Shown here piece after piece: positions 13,285-24,671 of a DNA stretch of 64,000 nucleotides. Position 1 is the stretch's first letter; each line of letters begins with the position of its first letter. The notes beneath the pieces were generated by a model, which was not told where the DNA came from, ran no database searches, and saw only the letters and a list, made by a program, of their open reading frames with translations. The stretch is from contig OZ025261.1 in NCBI GenBank assembly GCA_964019135.1, forward strand, positions 35,082,820 to 35,146,819, read 5' to 3'. The DNA is from Arenicola marina. Taxonomy: Eukaryota; Annelida; Polychaeta; Arenicolidae. The position numbers and the translations under genes were made by a program.

Positions 13285-15640
13285 GTGCCGAGCGGTAAAC
13301 CGACGCATAATGTGCATATTCGGTTTACCTATTATATATACCCAGGTAACCAAAGAAATGCGCCCAGTCATAACCTTGTCATACTAATATTTGTTCTCCA
13401 TAAACCTACGACAGGCCACTTCATCACTCACAGGCTCGCACTAAAGTGGCAGCAGATACCAGCTTTTTTGCCGGTGAAACTCTCCTGGGGTCATGAAAAA
13501 TTGCAATTTCACAATAACATCTTTGCTGTTTTCACATTTCTTTAAAACTAACATAACTACAAATCATTCAAGTTTTCATTTGTACCTTGCTTTTTCGCAA
13601 ATGAATGTCTTTTGTGTGAATCGCTGGGCTTCGTAACGAGAGCCCAACGTCTTCGCGGACCGCTTAGGCGCCATGAATCATGATTGTTTTCAACGATTGG
13701 TCAAATTGCCTTTTTTGCGTGGGCCTGAAAGCAGGCAGTTGAGGACCCCATGTGCTACACGGAGTGAGGCCACTAACATTGGCCACTTTCGACTTCAGAG
13801 CACAACGGCAATGGCGGCCGAAAACAGTCCTTGCGACAGGGTGCTCAGACAAAAGTGAGCGCTGAGTCTTTTATATGAGTCACTGGGACTATTAGACAGA
13901 TATTGTTGAATTATAAAAGGTTTTCAGTCAGGCAGGTATTAATATATAGGGGACAAACACATGACATAATTAAGCTTTTTGTAAATTTTATGCCAACTCT
14001 CATGACCGCTGGGTTTCAGCAAGCTGTCAGCTCTGGCCTTTAGGCCAGCCCTAGCCCAGAACCCTAGGCTGTGTGGGCTGAAACACAGCCTAGTCGCATT
14101 CCATAGTAATATTCTGGTCTGGAACAACCCCATTTCAGGGTTGTTTGACTTTGAAAAAGTGTAGCTCTGATTCTCCTTTGCTGAGGGAAAAGTTTTATAA
14201 CAGAAACAAACCTTAATCCTGTTCTTATTACTTCCTGACAAGCAATGACTAATCACGTAAGTAACCTTTCTTGAAAGGCAAAAATAGTCCAGTCTGTCAC
14301 CAGAAATTCACATGAAGACATGTGTTTTCACTGACCCAATGACTGGGTCCCTGAACAATGAACCAATTAGCATGGCTTATAATATCATGTGATGACCTTG
14401 CACATGTGCAGTGATCAACTTCCTGTAAAAAGAATGGTGGCATGTTGTTGTCCATTTTTATGCCAGTAGGCAATTATAGCTCCTTTTGAAGACTGTAACA
14501 ACATTGGAAGAGTTCATATATCAGTAATTATATACAGAAAAGTCTTTTTACATTGTTGAAACTAATTATGAAAGCTATACTTAAACAATTCCATTTGTTA
14601 TGTGAAGTTGATTTTTCACTATAGAATGCTACATGGCTATGATTCTTCAACCATAGCCGTGGATTCATGGCTATGCCGGCTCTGGTAATCCATAACCTTC
14701 ATTTCATGCTGACTAGCGTCAGGTTTACTAGCGCACTTGCTTCGCGCATATTAAGTTGTGTCTAAGAGAAAACGATCTGCAGGCTTTCTAATCTAATCAG
14801 AGATTATGTAAGGTAATAGGCCTATATTGGCCTTCGATCTGGAATGTGATAGCATCAATAAGGTTAACGGAGCGAAGAAGGGAAGCTTAATAGGGACTTC
14901 CAGAGGCCTCCAAGAGGTTATATTTATTCTCACGGTACTAACGAAGAACCAAGGTAAACGGGTTATAGGGTGGGGAGGGCAAAGTGATACTCTTACCTCC
15001 CCCACTCCGACAGGGCGAGTGTCAGTGGATCATGCAGACAGGCACTGCAAGGCTATGAAGCTTACCGTAACGAACATGTTTGAGATGACAATGACCGTCC
15101 TGTAGTACAGAGCCGAACAAAAGCAGCAAGGTGTCTGCTCTTCTAAACCCGCCATCTTTGAATTATTCATGATTTTGAATGACAATTTATGTTATCCCGA
15201 ATTATATGTATGTTGTCATGTCCAACCGAGATGAGATGTTTCGGTTGCTTGTTCCATTGGATTTCTGGTGCTTGGATCGGTTTCCCGCCAAAAGACGAAC
15301 GAACGCTCGCTGGTCACGTGATTAAGTCGGTCGACCACAGCCATCTGTTTACCAGAATGTCCAGACACAATACTCATCCTACCGGTAAAGTCAATGCCCG
15401 GCGAGACAGAGCAAAACGAGTAGTTATCCTTGTACATTGGTGACAGTATTGCCAGTATATAGCTCACGTATAACTCAAATTTACAACTAAACTAATACTC
15501 ACGAGTTCTTCTTGGGTAACCAAGGTGACGGGTGTTCGACCGTGTCGGTGAAAACCGTTCTGTCAGTACAGCTAGTATAGCTCACGTGTGTCTCGCACCC
15601 TGCATGGACCGACCAGATTCATCATTCAAACGTGATTATC
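13285..15640. other. unique non-coding stretch, nothing recognised
   Basis: About 2.3 kb of AT-leaning unique DNA. Small imperfect palindromes occur (for example around 14040-14100 and 14630-14680). No exon with convincing splice sites and no repeat array was found. Short open frames such as 14827-15105 and 15189-15443 have no recognisable protein character. Confidence 0.5.
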
Positions 15641-15647
15641 CAGAGCC

Positions 15648-16308
15648 TCGTTCGCAAGCGACAGCTAGTCGACTATTTCTTGACCTAGATTTCGCCATTG
15701 CGCCTGCGCATTACAGCCTAATGCCGAACGCGGGATAGTCAAAAAGGGTTGACACCGTCTCATGGCGGAAATAACAACAATAACAAGCACCTTTAACCGC
15801 CGTGTGTCCTGACCCTCTTGTGCAAAATCCTGGATCATCACTGAATTGTATTACAGAGAACATTTTACCCTGTGTTCTTTGACATAAAGCCTCACTGTGT
15901 CGGCTTGGTGACCAGAGGAGTACCCCCCCCACCCCCCCAAAAAAAAATCTAAACAGTAAAGATAAGGGTACTGTAAACGTGCGTACAGTTAGTTCGATCA
16001 TGTGAACATTTAGCGCGAAAACATGATAAATTGGCAAAATAAGCCATTACGTATGAACCATGCTATATTTTAATTCGTTTAAATGTATATAAACTTGCAA
16101 ACGAAGGTACAGATCGAGTATACGCCACAAAGATGACGCGAACACCGCTAACTGCTCATTTCCCTCCGCCATCTTGGACGACAATCGACCAGAGGAACCG
16201 TAGGTGGCGGCATGGTTCGTTCCGGTCGACTAGATGGTCGGACTAGTCACCGTTCGGCAGCCAAATCGTCAACCATTAGTCGACTAGCGGTCGCTTGCGA
16301 ACGAGGCC
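15648..16308. mobile_element. non-autonomous DNA transposon (MITE-like), 34-bp TIRs
   Basis: The left end (GCCTCGTTCGCAAGCGACAG, continuing to GCTAGTCGACTA) at 15648 is matched in inverted orientation at 16275-16308 with one or two mismatches. About 590 bp of non-coding DNA lies between. CCAG occurs just outside both ends and may be part of a short target duplication, but the exact ends are uncertain. Superfamily not assigned. Confidence 0.6.
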
Positions 16309-16759
16309 CAGTTCGCTTTTTTATCACGGTTGAGCAACTTGTGACGTCACTGCATTGTTCAAAATCGCTTTGATTCGTAAGTTGACGTGTGATGTGCAGA
16401 AGCAAATTGAGAAATTGAGCACCAAATGCTCCCCCCACCCCCCCAACCCCAATGCCCCAGACGTGCCCAGACAAAGCAGGGGTGTGTGATTGGCGGCTCC
16501 CATGATAGCGACAAGCCCGGTCCTAAGTTTCTCCAGTGTTTCCACTCAATAGTTAAAACTGCTCGTAGCCATTTCCAACACAATTCTTAACAAAATTACT
16601 GGGAGTATTCTCTGATCTCGGTAGTGCCTTAAGACAGTTTTCGAAACCAGACAAATAAGATTTGTAATGGTGTAATATTTTTGTCAATTATCCAGCTGGA
16701 AGAAGGAAAACAAGTAATATAAAACATTGTTAAAAGCTGATCATCCAGCAATTTTCATT

Positions 16760-17760
16760 ACGCTTTTGTCTGTCGGCTATCCAATGTAAACTGAATATTT
16801 TGTCTGGCGCCTATCCACTGTAAAATGAATATTTTGTCTGGCGGCTATCCACTGTAAAGGGAATATTTTGTCGGGCGGCTATCCAATGTAATATGAATAC
16901 TTTGTCTGGCGGCTATCCAATGTAAAGGAATATTTTGTCTGGCGGCTATCCATTGTAAACTGAATATTTTGTCTTGCGGCTTTCCAATGTAAAATGAATA
17001 TTGTGTATGACGGCTATTCAATTTAAAATGAATATTGTGTATGACGGCTATCCAATGTAAAATGAATAATTTGTCTGGCGGCTATCCCATGTAGAATGAA
17101 TATTTTGTCTGGCGGCTATCTAATGTAAAATGAATATTTTGTCTGGCGGCTATCCAATGTAAAATGAATATTTTGCCTGGCGGCTATCCAGTGCAAAACC
17201 AAATATTTCATTTACCGTCTACACAACGTGAAATGAAAAAGTGATCATGTCATTTGTACGCTGTCAAAGTTGCTTCCATCGGCCATCCAACGTCAAAAAA
17301 ACATTATCTGTCGGATATCCAATGTAATTGTAAATGTGAATATGTCATCTAATGTAAAAATTAACATTTCAATTAACATCTCTCTTAGATTTAAAATGTC
17401 AAATGTAACATTTCATTTTTTAACCGTCGTCCAACTGAGAGCCTAAAGGCACGTGGATCGGTGATTTGACCTTCGCTGTGGCCATATCTGTGTGTTCTCA
17501 GGATAAAGATTCCACGTCTTTCTTCGCAAACAGTAGGGAGTGGCTCCGCTCTTCACTTACTGCTCCCATTGACGCGATATGACCACAAGTGGTTAAAGCG
17601 TCTTGAATATACAACCTCCCAATCATTTTGATCGACTATCCAATGTAAAATATTGAAGTAAATATTTCATCTAGCCGGTTAACCAATGTAAAATTGAATA
17701 TTTCATCTATCGCTTAACCAATGTAAAGGCGAAACTTGCATCTTCGGCTATCTAATGTGC
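16760..17760. repeat. diverged 36-bp repeat (ggctatccaatgtaaaatgaata)
   Basis: About twelve fairly regular copies of a 36-bp unit containing TTTGTCTGGCGGCTATCC and AATGTAAAATGAATA lie at 16760-17200. More degenerate copies continue to about 17430 and again at 17635-17760, around a non-repeat island at 17440-17630. This is an older array than most others in the window. Confidence 0.85.
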
Positions 17761-18065
17761 AATGTAAAAGCGATCATTTCTACTCTGTTGCAGTGTAAAA
17801 GTGAAAATGTCATCAATGGCTTGCTTGCTCTTTGGATCGCAAAGTTTAATCCGACAGCCCATTATCGGAATTGAATCCTTTCCGGTTTTTCAACGGAGTG
17901 CAATTCGCTTTGCCGAAATTCTTACCCCTAATTTCAGAATAGCTCACGTGTTTCACATCCGCTACAGTTAGTGCAATAGCTACACTAGAGGTGGAGTCAG
18001 ATTTGCGCCCAATTTCGATATACATGTACAAGCAAGTTTGATTCTGTGTTGGAAAGAAAGCATTG

Positions 18066-19040
18066 CTTCCTTAGACCTGAAGCACCTTGTAGGACTTAGA
18101 CCTGAAGCACCTTGTAGGACTTAGACCTGAAGCACCTTGTAGGACTTAGACCTGAAGCACCTTGTAGGACTTAGACCTGAAGCACCTTGTAGGACTTAGA
18201 CCTGAAGCACCTTGTAGGACTTAGACCTGAAGCACCTTGTAGGACTTAGACCTGAAGCACCTTGTAGGACTTAGACCTGAAGCACCTTGTAGGACTTAGA
18301 CCTGAAGCACCTTGTAGGACTTAGACCTGAAGCACCTTGTAGGACTTAGACCTGAAGCCCCTTGTAGGACTTAGACCTGAAGCACCTAGTAGGACTTAGA
18401 CCTGAAGCACCTTGTAGGACTTAGACCTGAAGCACCTTGTAGGACTTAAGACCTGATGCCCCTTGTAGGACTTAGACCTGAAGCACCTTGTAGGACTTAG
18501 ACCTGAAGCACCTTGTAGGACTTAGACCTGAAGCACCTTGTAGGACTTAAGACCTGATGCCCCTTGTAGGACTTAGACCTGAAGCACCTTGTAGGACTTA
18601 GACCTGAAGCACCTTGTAGGACTTAGACCTGAAGCCCCTTGTAGGACATAGACCTGAAGCACCTTGTAGGACTTAGACCTGAAACACCTTGTAGGACTTA
18701 GACCTGAAGCCCCTTGTAGGACTTAGACCTGAAGCACCTTGTAGGACTTAGACCTGAAGCACCTTGTAGGACTTAGACCTGAAGCACCTTGTAGGACTTA
18801 GACCTGAAGCACCTTGTAGGACTTAGACCTGAAGCACCTTGTAGGACTTAGACCTGAAGCACCTTGTAGGACTTAGACCTGAAGCACCTTGTAGGACTTA
18901 GACCTGAAGCACCTTGTAGGACTTAGACCTGAAGCACCTTGTAGGACTTAGACCTGAAGCACCTTGTAGGACTTAGACCTGAAGCACCTTGTAGGACTTA
19001 GACCTGAAGCACCTTGTAGGACTTAGACCTGACGCACCTT
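18066..19040. repeat. 25-bp minisatellite, about 39 copies
   Basis: The unit CTTAGACCTGAAGCACCTTG plus TAGGA repeats with high identity. A marker variant (cttaagacctgatgccccttg) occurs twice about 100 bp apart near 18447 and 18547, showing that a block of four units was duplicated. Confidence 0.96.
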
Positions 19041-20206
19041 GTAGAATTTAGACTTTAAACACAAAACATAACTGGACCAAAATCAAAAGAGGAGACCCAT
19101 AATTCATCTAGATTTCCTGTTTTATTCCTTCCGTCCATCTTCCATTCCATCATTAACAAGATGCATATTAATGATAGAACGCTACTCCATACATAATAAC
19201 AACTGCATCGAAAATGAAATAGTCTAACATCGCAACAATAAAAAAACAGACCTGTTCGGTTGTTAGGTAGTGCACACATTGTAACCGCATATATGTGTAT
19301 AACGTGCCATATAACAGAGACTGACTACCTCAACAACGCCTTCTCACACCTTATCATACAAACGGCAATATACGTTGTGATCTTAGAAGTACAAGTCTAA
19401 ATATCTTATTTCTTATTTATACTTTTCTTCGCCGTCGTTTTTGTTTCGCGCCTAATAGTAACACTGACGACACATATCTCGTGATAGTATATAGCACACA
19501 CAAACACGGTAACCGGCGTCTTGTCAATTTCCAAATGACCAGACATCGCGACGTGGCGGCTAGATAGACAATACATAGTGCTTCAGTGTTAAACAATGGG
19601 ACTGTAATTATTATTATTATTTTGGCATCAAGTCGGGTGAATTCAATCCTTTATCATAAAAACCATTTGCATTTACATTATTTACATGCACCTAGGGCTT
19701 ATCGGGCTTGCCTTCAGCTCACGGGCGATGGGACAACCATTAGTCAGGGAGACAACCCCAACAGTGCAAGTCCTCTATATATATGTAAGACCGGCCCCTT
19801 GCACAATGTAGAAGAATCCCACGTTTGCATCTAGTATCTTGAATCTTAGAATAATTATTAAAGACCATTCGACTGTATCCACTTGTCTGCCATCATCGTT
19901 TCGCCTTCATTAAGCGCAATTTGTTTATCATTCTAGAAAAAAATCAATCTAGCTGCAATGGTGCTTCCACAGGTTCACGGGACTTACGCTTCGATTCAAA
20001 GTTGTCGTTAGTTTTGATAATAACATTAATAAACAAAGCATATATATCTGAGCGGCGTGAGCTGAGAATAATCGCTTGAATATACACATAACTGCAGTTA
20101 TTTCAACATACATAATCTAATTTATATACACATGATTCCTAAGAGAAACATACAAGAATATCTCTATGTATAATATTATATATTATTCACAATAGCGACC
20201 CAAATA
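19041..20206. other. AT-rich unique sequence, nothing recognised
   Basis: No splice-supported exon, known repeat family or array is apparent. A short (ATT)n run lies at 19607-19622. Short open frames on both strands look like chance. Confidence 0.5.
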
Positions 20207-20901
20207 TTATACTACCTCCATTTGTTGTATATTGAAGAGGGAAAAAACATCTTTACCAACGATAACAAAACCCACCGAGGATAAAAAGGTCATGGCTAGA
20301 ATAAAAACAGATCTATAATGGTACGGGTGTCTGACTAATACTACTTCACCGACAGCGCCGTCTGGCGACAAAGTGACCGTCTGGGACCAAATACTGAAAC
20401 ATCCGGGCACTGTGCGATCCCACTGGCAGTTGCACCGGATACTTAGAGCACATCGACGTTAAGTTACTTCCATTCATCTCCCACCGCTCAGCAATCGACT
20501 GATTTCTGTCGCTTCTCACGTCACACTTCCGCCTTCCACACGACATACATGAACGAGGCGTATTGGCCAATACCACATTGGTGGCATACGTCACCTGGTC
20601 TACCACATTAATATCGTTGCCCTTGTAGCTAATCCAATCATCATACAAAATACATAGACCGCAAAATGCCCTGTGCGACACCGCGGGTGAGACAGTACCA
20701 CTGACCACGTGAGCTTAGTCTATCACTACATAGTGCTATCACAACCATAATGCCGCGGGCGCCGCATAATAACACGCAGCCTGCTAGTAGTCCAGCGACA
20801 TTCCCAGGTCTTCTGAATAACTGGAGATTCCTCGAGCGACAGACACAGCTGCAATAATCCCCCTTTAATAACCAATCACGGAGCTGCATTTGCCATATCA
20901 C
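20207..20901 (-). pseudogene. possible two-membrane-segment protein in three frames
   Basis: Three minus-strand frames follow one another. The first (from ATG at 20901) contains a hydrophobic run NVAGLLAGCVLLCGARG then IMVVIAL. The second (about 20346-20699) is hydrophilic, cysteine-rich and has an NGS/NLT glycosylation-like site and CMSCGRRKC. The third (to a stop at 20207) reads VVLVRHPYHYRS, then a hydrophobic run VFILAMTFLSSVGFVIVG, then FSLFNIQQMEVV. Together they would make a protein of about 215 residues with membrane segment, ectodomain and membrane segment. This arrangement resembles BK-channel beta subunits in topology only. The frame changes could be small introns (tttcag occurs near 20392), decay or chance. 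No convincing family match. Confidence 0.28.
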
Positions 20902-20904
20902 CTG

Positions 20905-21032
20905 GCGATTACGTCATTGAATAGTGTTTTATCACCTGGCGATGACGTCATTGAATAGTGTTATATCACCTGGCGATGACGTCATTGAATAGTGTTTTAT
21001 CACCTGGCGCTGACGTCATTAAATAGTGTTTT
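20905..21032. repeat. 33-bp repeat x4 carrying CRE palindromes
   Basis: Four copies of a unit TATCACCTGGCGATGACGTC ATTGAATAGTGTT lie in tandem. Three copies contain the perfect palindrome TGACGTCA, and the first has ATTACGTCA. TGACGTCA is the known binding site of CREB/ATF proteins. Whether it functions here is unknown; the array lies just upstream of the minus-strand candidate at 20207-20901. Confidence 0.85.
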
Positions 21033-21186
21033 CCATGTTTATGGGACTAGTTTTCTGGCAGGCGCAAGGTAATCAATAAATACTGTTCTCTTGCAAGACT
21101 TATCCTGACACATCAACATATGTTTTGATAAATTAATTAAATGCTACGTTAACATTGAATATACATAATCATGACTATCACCCATA

Positions 21187-21215
21187 TATATATATATAGA
21201 TATATATATATATCA
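21187..21215. repeat. (TA)n microsatellite
   Basis: A TA dinucleotide tract of about 28 bp with a single G interruption. Confidence 0.9.
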
Positions 21216-23869
21216 GAAGAGAACTGGGTGGCAATTGGGAACAGTGGCATGCTATTATGCGATATCAATAGTCACTGATGGGAAACGCTGCAAATATTAC
21301 CACATCACTCCACAGGCGCCGTGAAAACGAGAAACACCGCTTTTCAAGTGGCCGCCAAAGACCCTCTACCACTCACGATGGGGCTACATATCAACCTGGG
21401 TGGGGTGGGGGTGGGGTGGTGGTCGGCCAGTGATCGATGAGTCGGGATAATTTCCACAAAAAGCCCCGACCTCCAGACAGAATATGATTTGCCCGATCGT
21501 GGCGAACAGTTAGTTCGGCAGACCGGAGTTTGGGTTTCGTGCGCATCCAACACGGTTTATCTCACCCGGACAACGATCTGTCAACCATACAAGGACTCCA
21601 AACCGAGGTAATTAAAATTTTAATTAGACCGTAAATACACGTTGTTTGATTGTGGTCGTTTTTTTGTTTGTCTTTTTTTGCTATTTTGCGTTACTTCCCG
21701 AGATGCACCGCGTCTCTAATTGAGGAGAAAGGACAGGGCGACGCCCAGGTTGGCCCTGTAGGGTCTTGCATGCCAACAGGTCGCTAATTGTAGACCATTG
21801 TAGCTCGGAGTCGTAATTCTGAACTTTGAACAATTGTACTAAGCATAACCAGCATATAAGTTTAAGATTTAAGTTGTAAACAAATCCAAGGGTGCCTATA
21901 TATCATTGGTCCATCTTCCACGTCAGAGCCCACGAAATGGATATAGCCTACATGACGCATACTGACATCTTGGTTAGCCCTAACATGGAAGAGGGACAAG
22001 ATCATCCATCCCGTGGTAGTCTATTCATGACCTATTATTCCTTTTAGAAGAGAACACCCATGTTAGCGTCCTTGAAATAGAAGATCAACCGAAAACAACG
22101 GTATTGCGTCAGTAGATATGTTGCATATGAGCGCACACACGAATGCTAAGTACAACACAAGGCATACCAAGCTCACCAAGATAACCAAGCTTTGACTAGA
22201 TTGACAACGGTTTCAAGGTCACCAGAGGTCAGACAGGCACACTTTCGACTACATGCGAGCAACGCATAGCAATGAACAGAAACAAGAAAAAACGTACCAC
22301 TGCGGTTCTAAGTATTGGTCGGAGATCTGTGCAGGAAATATTTCCCATTCACCGGAAGTCAGTGTGGATCGGATACTCGCCGTACAACTGTCTACCATGG
22401 AAAGCCCACTGCTATAGCTACCAATGGTGTGGCGTATGGCGAGGCGGCAATGGGAGGGGGTAGCAGGGGGGGGGGTGGGAAGAGAGGGGGAGGCACGGGG
22501 GCACCCCCCCCCCCCCCGCCCTCCACGCCGCCCGTCCACCACCCCGCTCGTAACTTCTGGGAAAGCTCACCAACCTTCGTCAGTTTTCGGAGACCCCGAC
22601 TTCAAGCCCCCCCCCCCCACCCCACCCCCCCCCGGCAAAATCCTGGATCTGCCCCGGTTAAGTAACAATATTTAGAACACGAAGAATATACCGATCCACA
22701 TCTCAACCTTTTCAGCCATTTTGACTCTCATACACATCATCGCTGTCAAGACGTGTGACCAGCGCCATGAAACCGCAGCACTCGCAATGTAACACAAACA
22801 ATAATAAAATCAAGTCGCTGAGCATTTCAGTGTAACATAACACACACATTGGCAGTGTTGTAAGTTGGACAAGTTTCCGTGAATTATAACCGAAAAATGC
22901 TAGTTCTCCGGCGGGTTACGCTGGTTCCCTGGTGACCGCCACGATCAAAGGCTGATTGAACAATCATCGTTAGTTAGTAAAGTCCCTACTGGCGTGGTAT
23001 GAGTTTGTGCTGTATGATAAGCGAACCAGGGCAACATCCAGGGCGCACGGAGCTTATCGCTCGCGTTCAAATTCTCCCCCCGAAGCACCTTCTTCTGCCA
23101 TTAGGTTCTTATACTGGACGTATTTGTACAATGTCAATGGTGTACATGTTCCGTTCGCTGACACTGTGGACCTCAATACACCTGCGCCACACCTTACACT
23201 CGCGCTGGCGTTAAACCGGATACATCCACATCGCGTCAGACAAGACACTCAATCTGTTGCTGTGATTCTACCGAGTCTACCGCCAGAATAAAATACTATC
23301 TTTGACAAGTGCCATCAACACAGATAGTTGTCATTCACTCCTCGCGGGAAATCCTAACAACTAATCGCGGTTGAGAAAGTTGTATTTTTACTGACAAAAG
23401 AATCAGAGACTATCAATATTTTTGCCGGAGTGGCTCCCTACATTTTATCCGAGGGTGACACCCAAAATGTTATCTATGTCTTAGAAGTCCAGTCAGGTCT
23501 TTCGCGAACTTTAAACTAACACAACGACGGAAAGACAATCCCGACATGTTAAACCTCAACGACATTTCTGTCCCGTGTGTCTATAAACAGACCGAGATTC
23601 GGGGCAGAGCTCTGTCCGTTCGCTTTCTCATGACGTAATGGTTCAGTCTCTGTTATCCGTTTTCATAGATCCGCCAATGTTTCATCATTAACATGACCTA
23701 GTATCTCCGTCGCAAGTTAGCCCTCTTTGTGTTGTTAGTCCTCACAGACCCTCAGAGACAAATACCAGCTTGGACAGGACTCTGTAGCTCCATCCTCCGT
23801 GTCTTGTCACCAAGTCCCATTGTATGAGGACAGTCTGACCAGACACGTCTTATCCGCCTGATCCACTGA
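21216..23869. other. gene 3' flank, poly-C/poly-G tracts, nothing recognised
   Basis: This lies downstream of the PLCL stop codon on the minus strand, and part of it may be 3' UTR. No unambiguous minus-strand AATAAA signal was found near the gene. Homopolymer-rich tracts occur at 21395-21420 and 22450-22635 (long G then C runs). The open frames over those tracts are compositional. Confidence 0.45.
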
Positions 23870-24190
23870 ATCATGAATCGCCAAATACTCGCATGGTTAG
23901 ATCTTGTCCATTGCGTTCAGAGCTCGCCTAGATACTACATTGCTGACTCATCCAATATAAACGGGTTTCACTGAATCCGCCAAACACTAGCGTGGTCTCC
24001 ACCTTTTTCTTTACCATGCCAGATACTAGCGTGGTTGGATCATGTCTTCACCTTTCTTTGTACCACGGCAGATACTAGCGAGGTTGGATCAGGTCTTCAC
24101 CTTTCTCTGTAGCACGGCAGATACTAGCGTGGTTGGATCATGTCTTCACCTTTCTCTGTACTAAGGCAGATCCTAGCATGGCAGGATCAC
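23870..24190. repeat. about 50-bp diverged repeat next to the PLCL stop codon
   Basis: Five to six copies share gcagatactagcgtggttgg followed by atcatgtcttcacctttctc-like sequence. Copies at 24000-24190 are similar, and those at 23870-23990 are more degenerate. The array ends about 45 bp past the stop codon at 24237-24239, so it would be transcribed as part of the 3' UTR. Confidence 0.8.
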
Positions 24191-24236
24191 GTCCTTGTGT
24201 CTGTGTTCACCACATCTCTCTGCTCCCTGGCGGCTA

Positions 24237-24671
24237 CTAGCTCTGTGGGGTCTCATCATCCGTGTCTGTCGACAGCGCCGTCAGCGATCCCGCATCCGCC
24301 CCCTGGTGGAGACCAAGGCGATCCATGTTGCACAGCGGCATGGGGGACACCTCCCCGTCATCTGGCGCCCCGTCCCGCCCACCGCCACCGCCGCCGCCGT
24401 CACCGAGCACAAATCTCGCCAGCTCCCCGCCGCCGCCGCCGTCGCTGTCCGATAGACGGCGCTCCTCGTCCTCGTCGTCGTCGTCAGGGCAGCCGCCGGA
24501 GGGCGCCACTGTGGAGATGATGACCTTCCGGGCGTCCTGTCCCGAGAGTCCCATGGAAGCCGCGGCCTCCTGGATCTGCTTCATGTACTCCCGACACTCG
24601 GCGCGCGCTTGGCGAACCAGGTCCGCCTGACCCTTTAACACCCGGATGTTCCACGAGTAGTTCTCGTTGGC
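24237..24671 (-). CDS. PLCL: PLCL terminal coding exon
   Basis: The acceptor is ctcggcag at 24673-24672 and the exon is in phase 0. It codes 144 residues and ends with TAG at 24239-24237. It starts [18 protein letters not shown], matching the conserved C-terminal [11 protein letters not shown] of PLCL proteins, followed by a helix ([14 protein letters not shown]). The tail is low-complexity: [10 protein letters not shown] and two glycine runs (GGGGG, GGGGGGG), coded by imperfect GCC/GTC-type repeats, and it ends [10 protein letters not shown]. The acidic, glycine-rich tail is not something I recall in vertebrate relatives. Confidence 0.92.
   Translation of the reverse strand, partial: ANENYSWNIRVLKGQADLVRQARAECREYMKQIQEAAASMGLSGQDARKVIISTVAPSGGCPDDDDEDEERRLSDSDGGGGGELARFVLGDGGGGGGGRDGAPDDGEVSPMPLCNMDRLGLHQGADAGSLTALSTDTDDETPQS

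Noticed and set aside
13129-13371. 80-codon minus-strand frame (GVVVSALDRRSIGPGFESG) as a gene
   Set aside because: It translates the tRNA-derived SINE head; the same peptide would appear wherever the SINE is inserted.
22249-22675. Proline/glycine-rich frames on both strands
   Set aside because: They come from long C and G runs; composition alone explains them.
24140-24630. Plus-strand frames with Arg/Pro/Ser runs over the last PLCL exon
   Set aside because: Shadow of the minus-strand exon coding [10 protein letters not shown] and glycine runs; the minus frame matches the family and splice phase.
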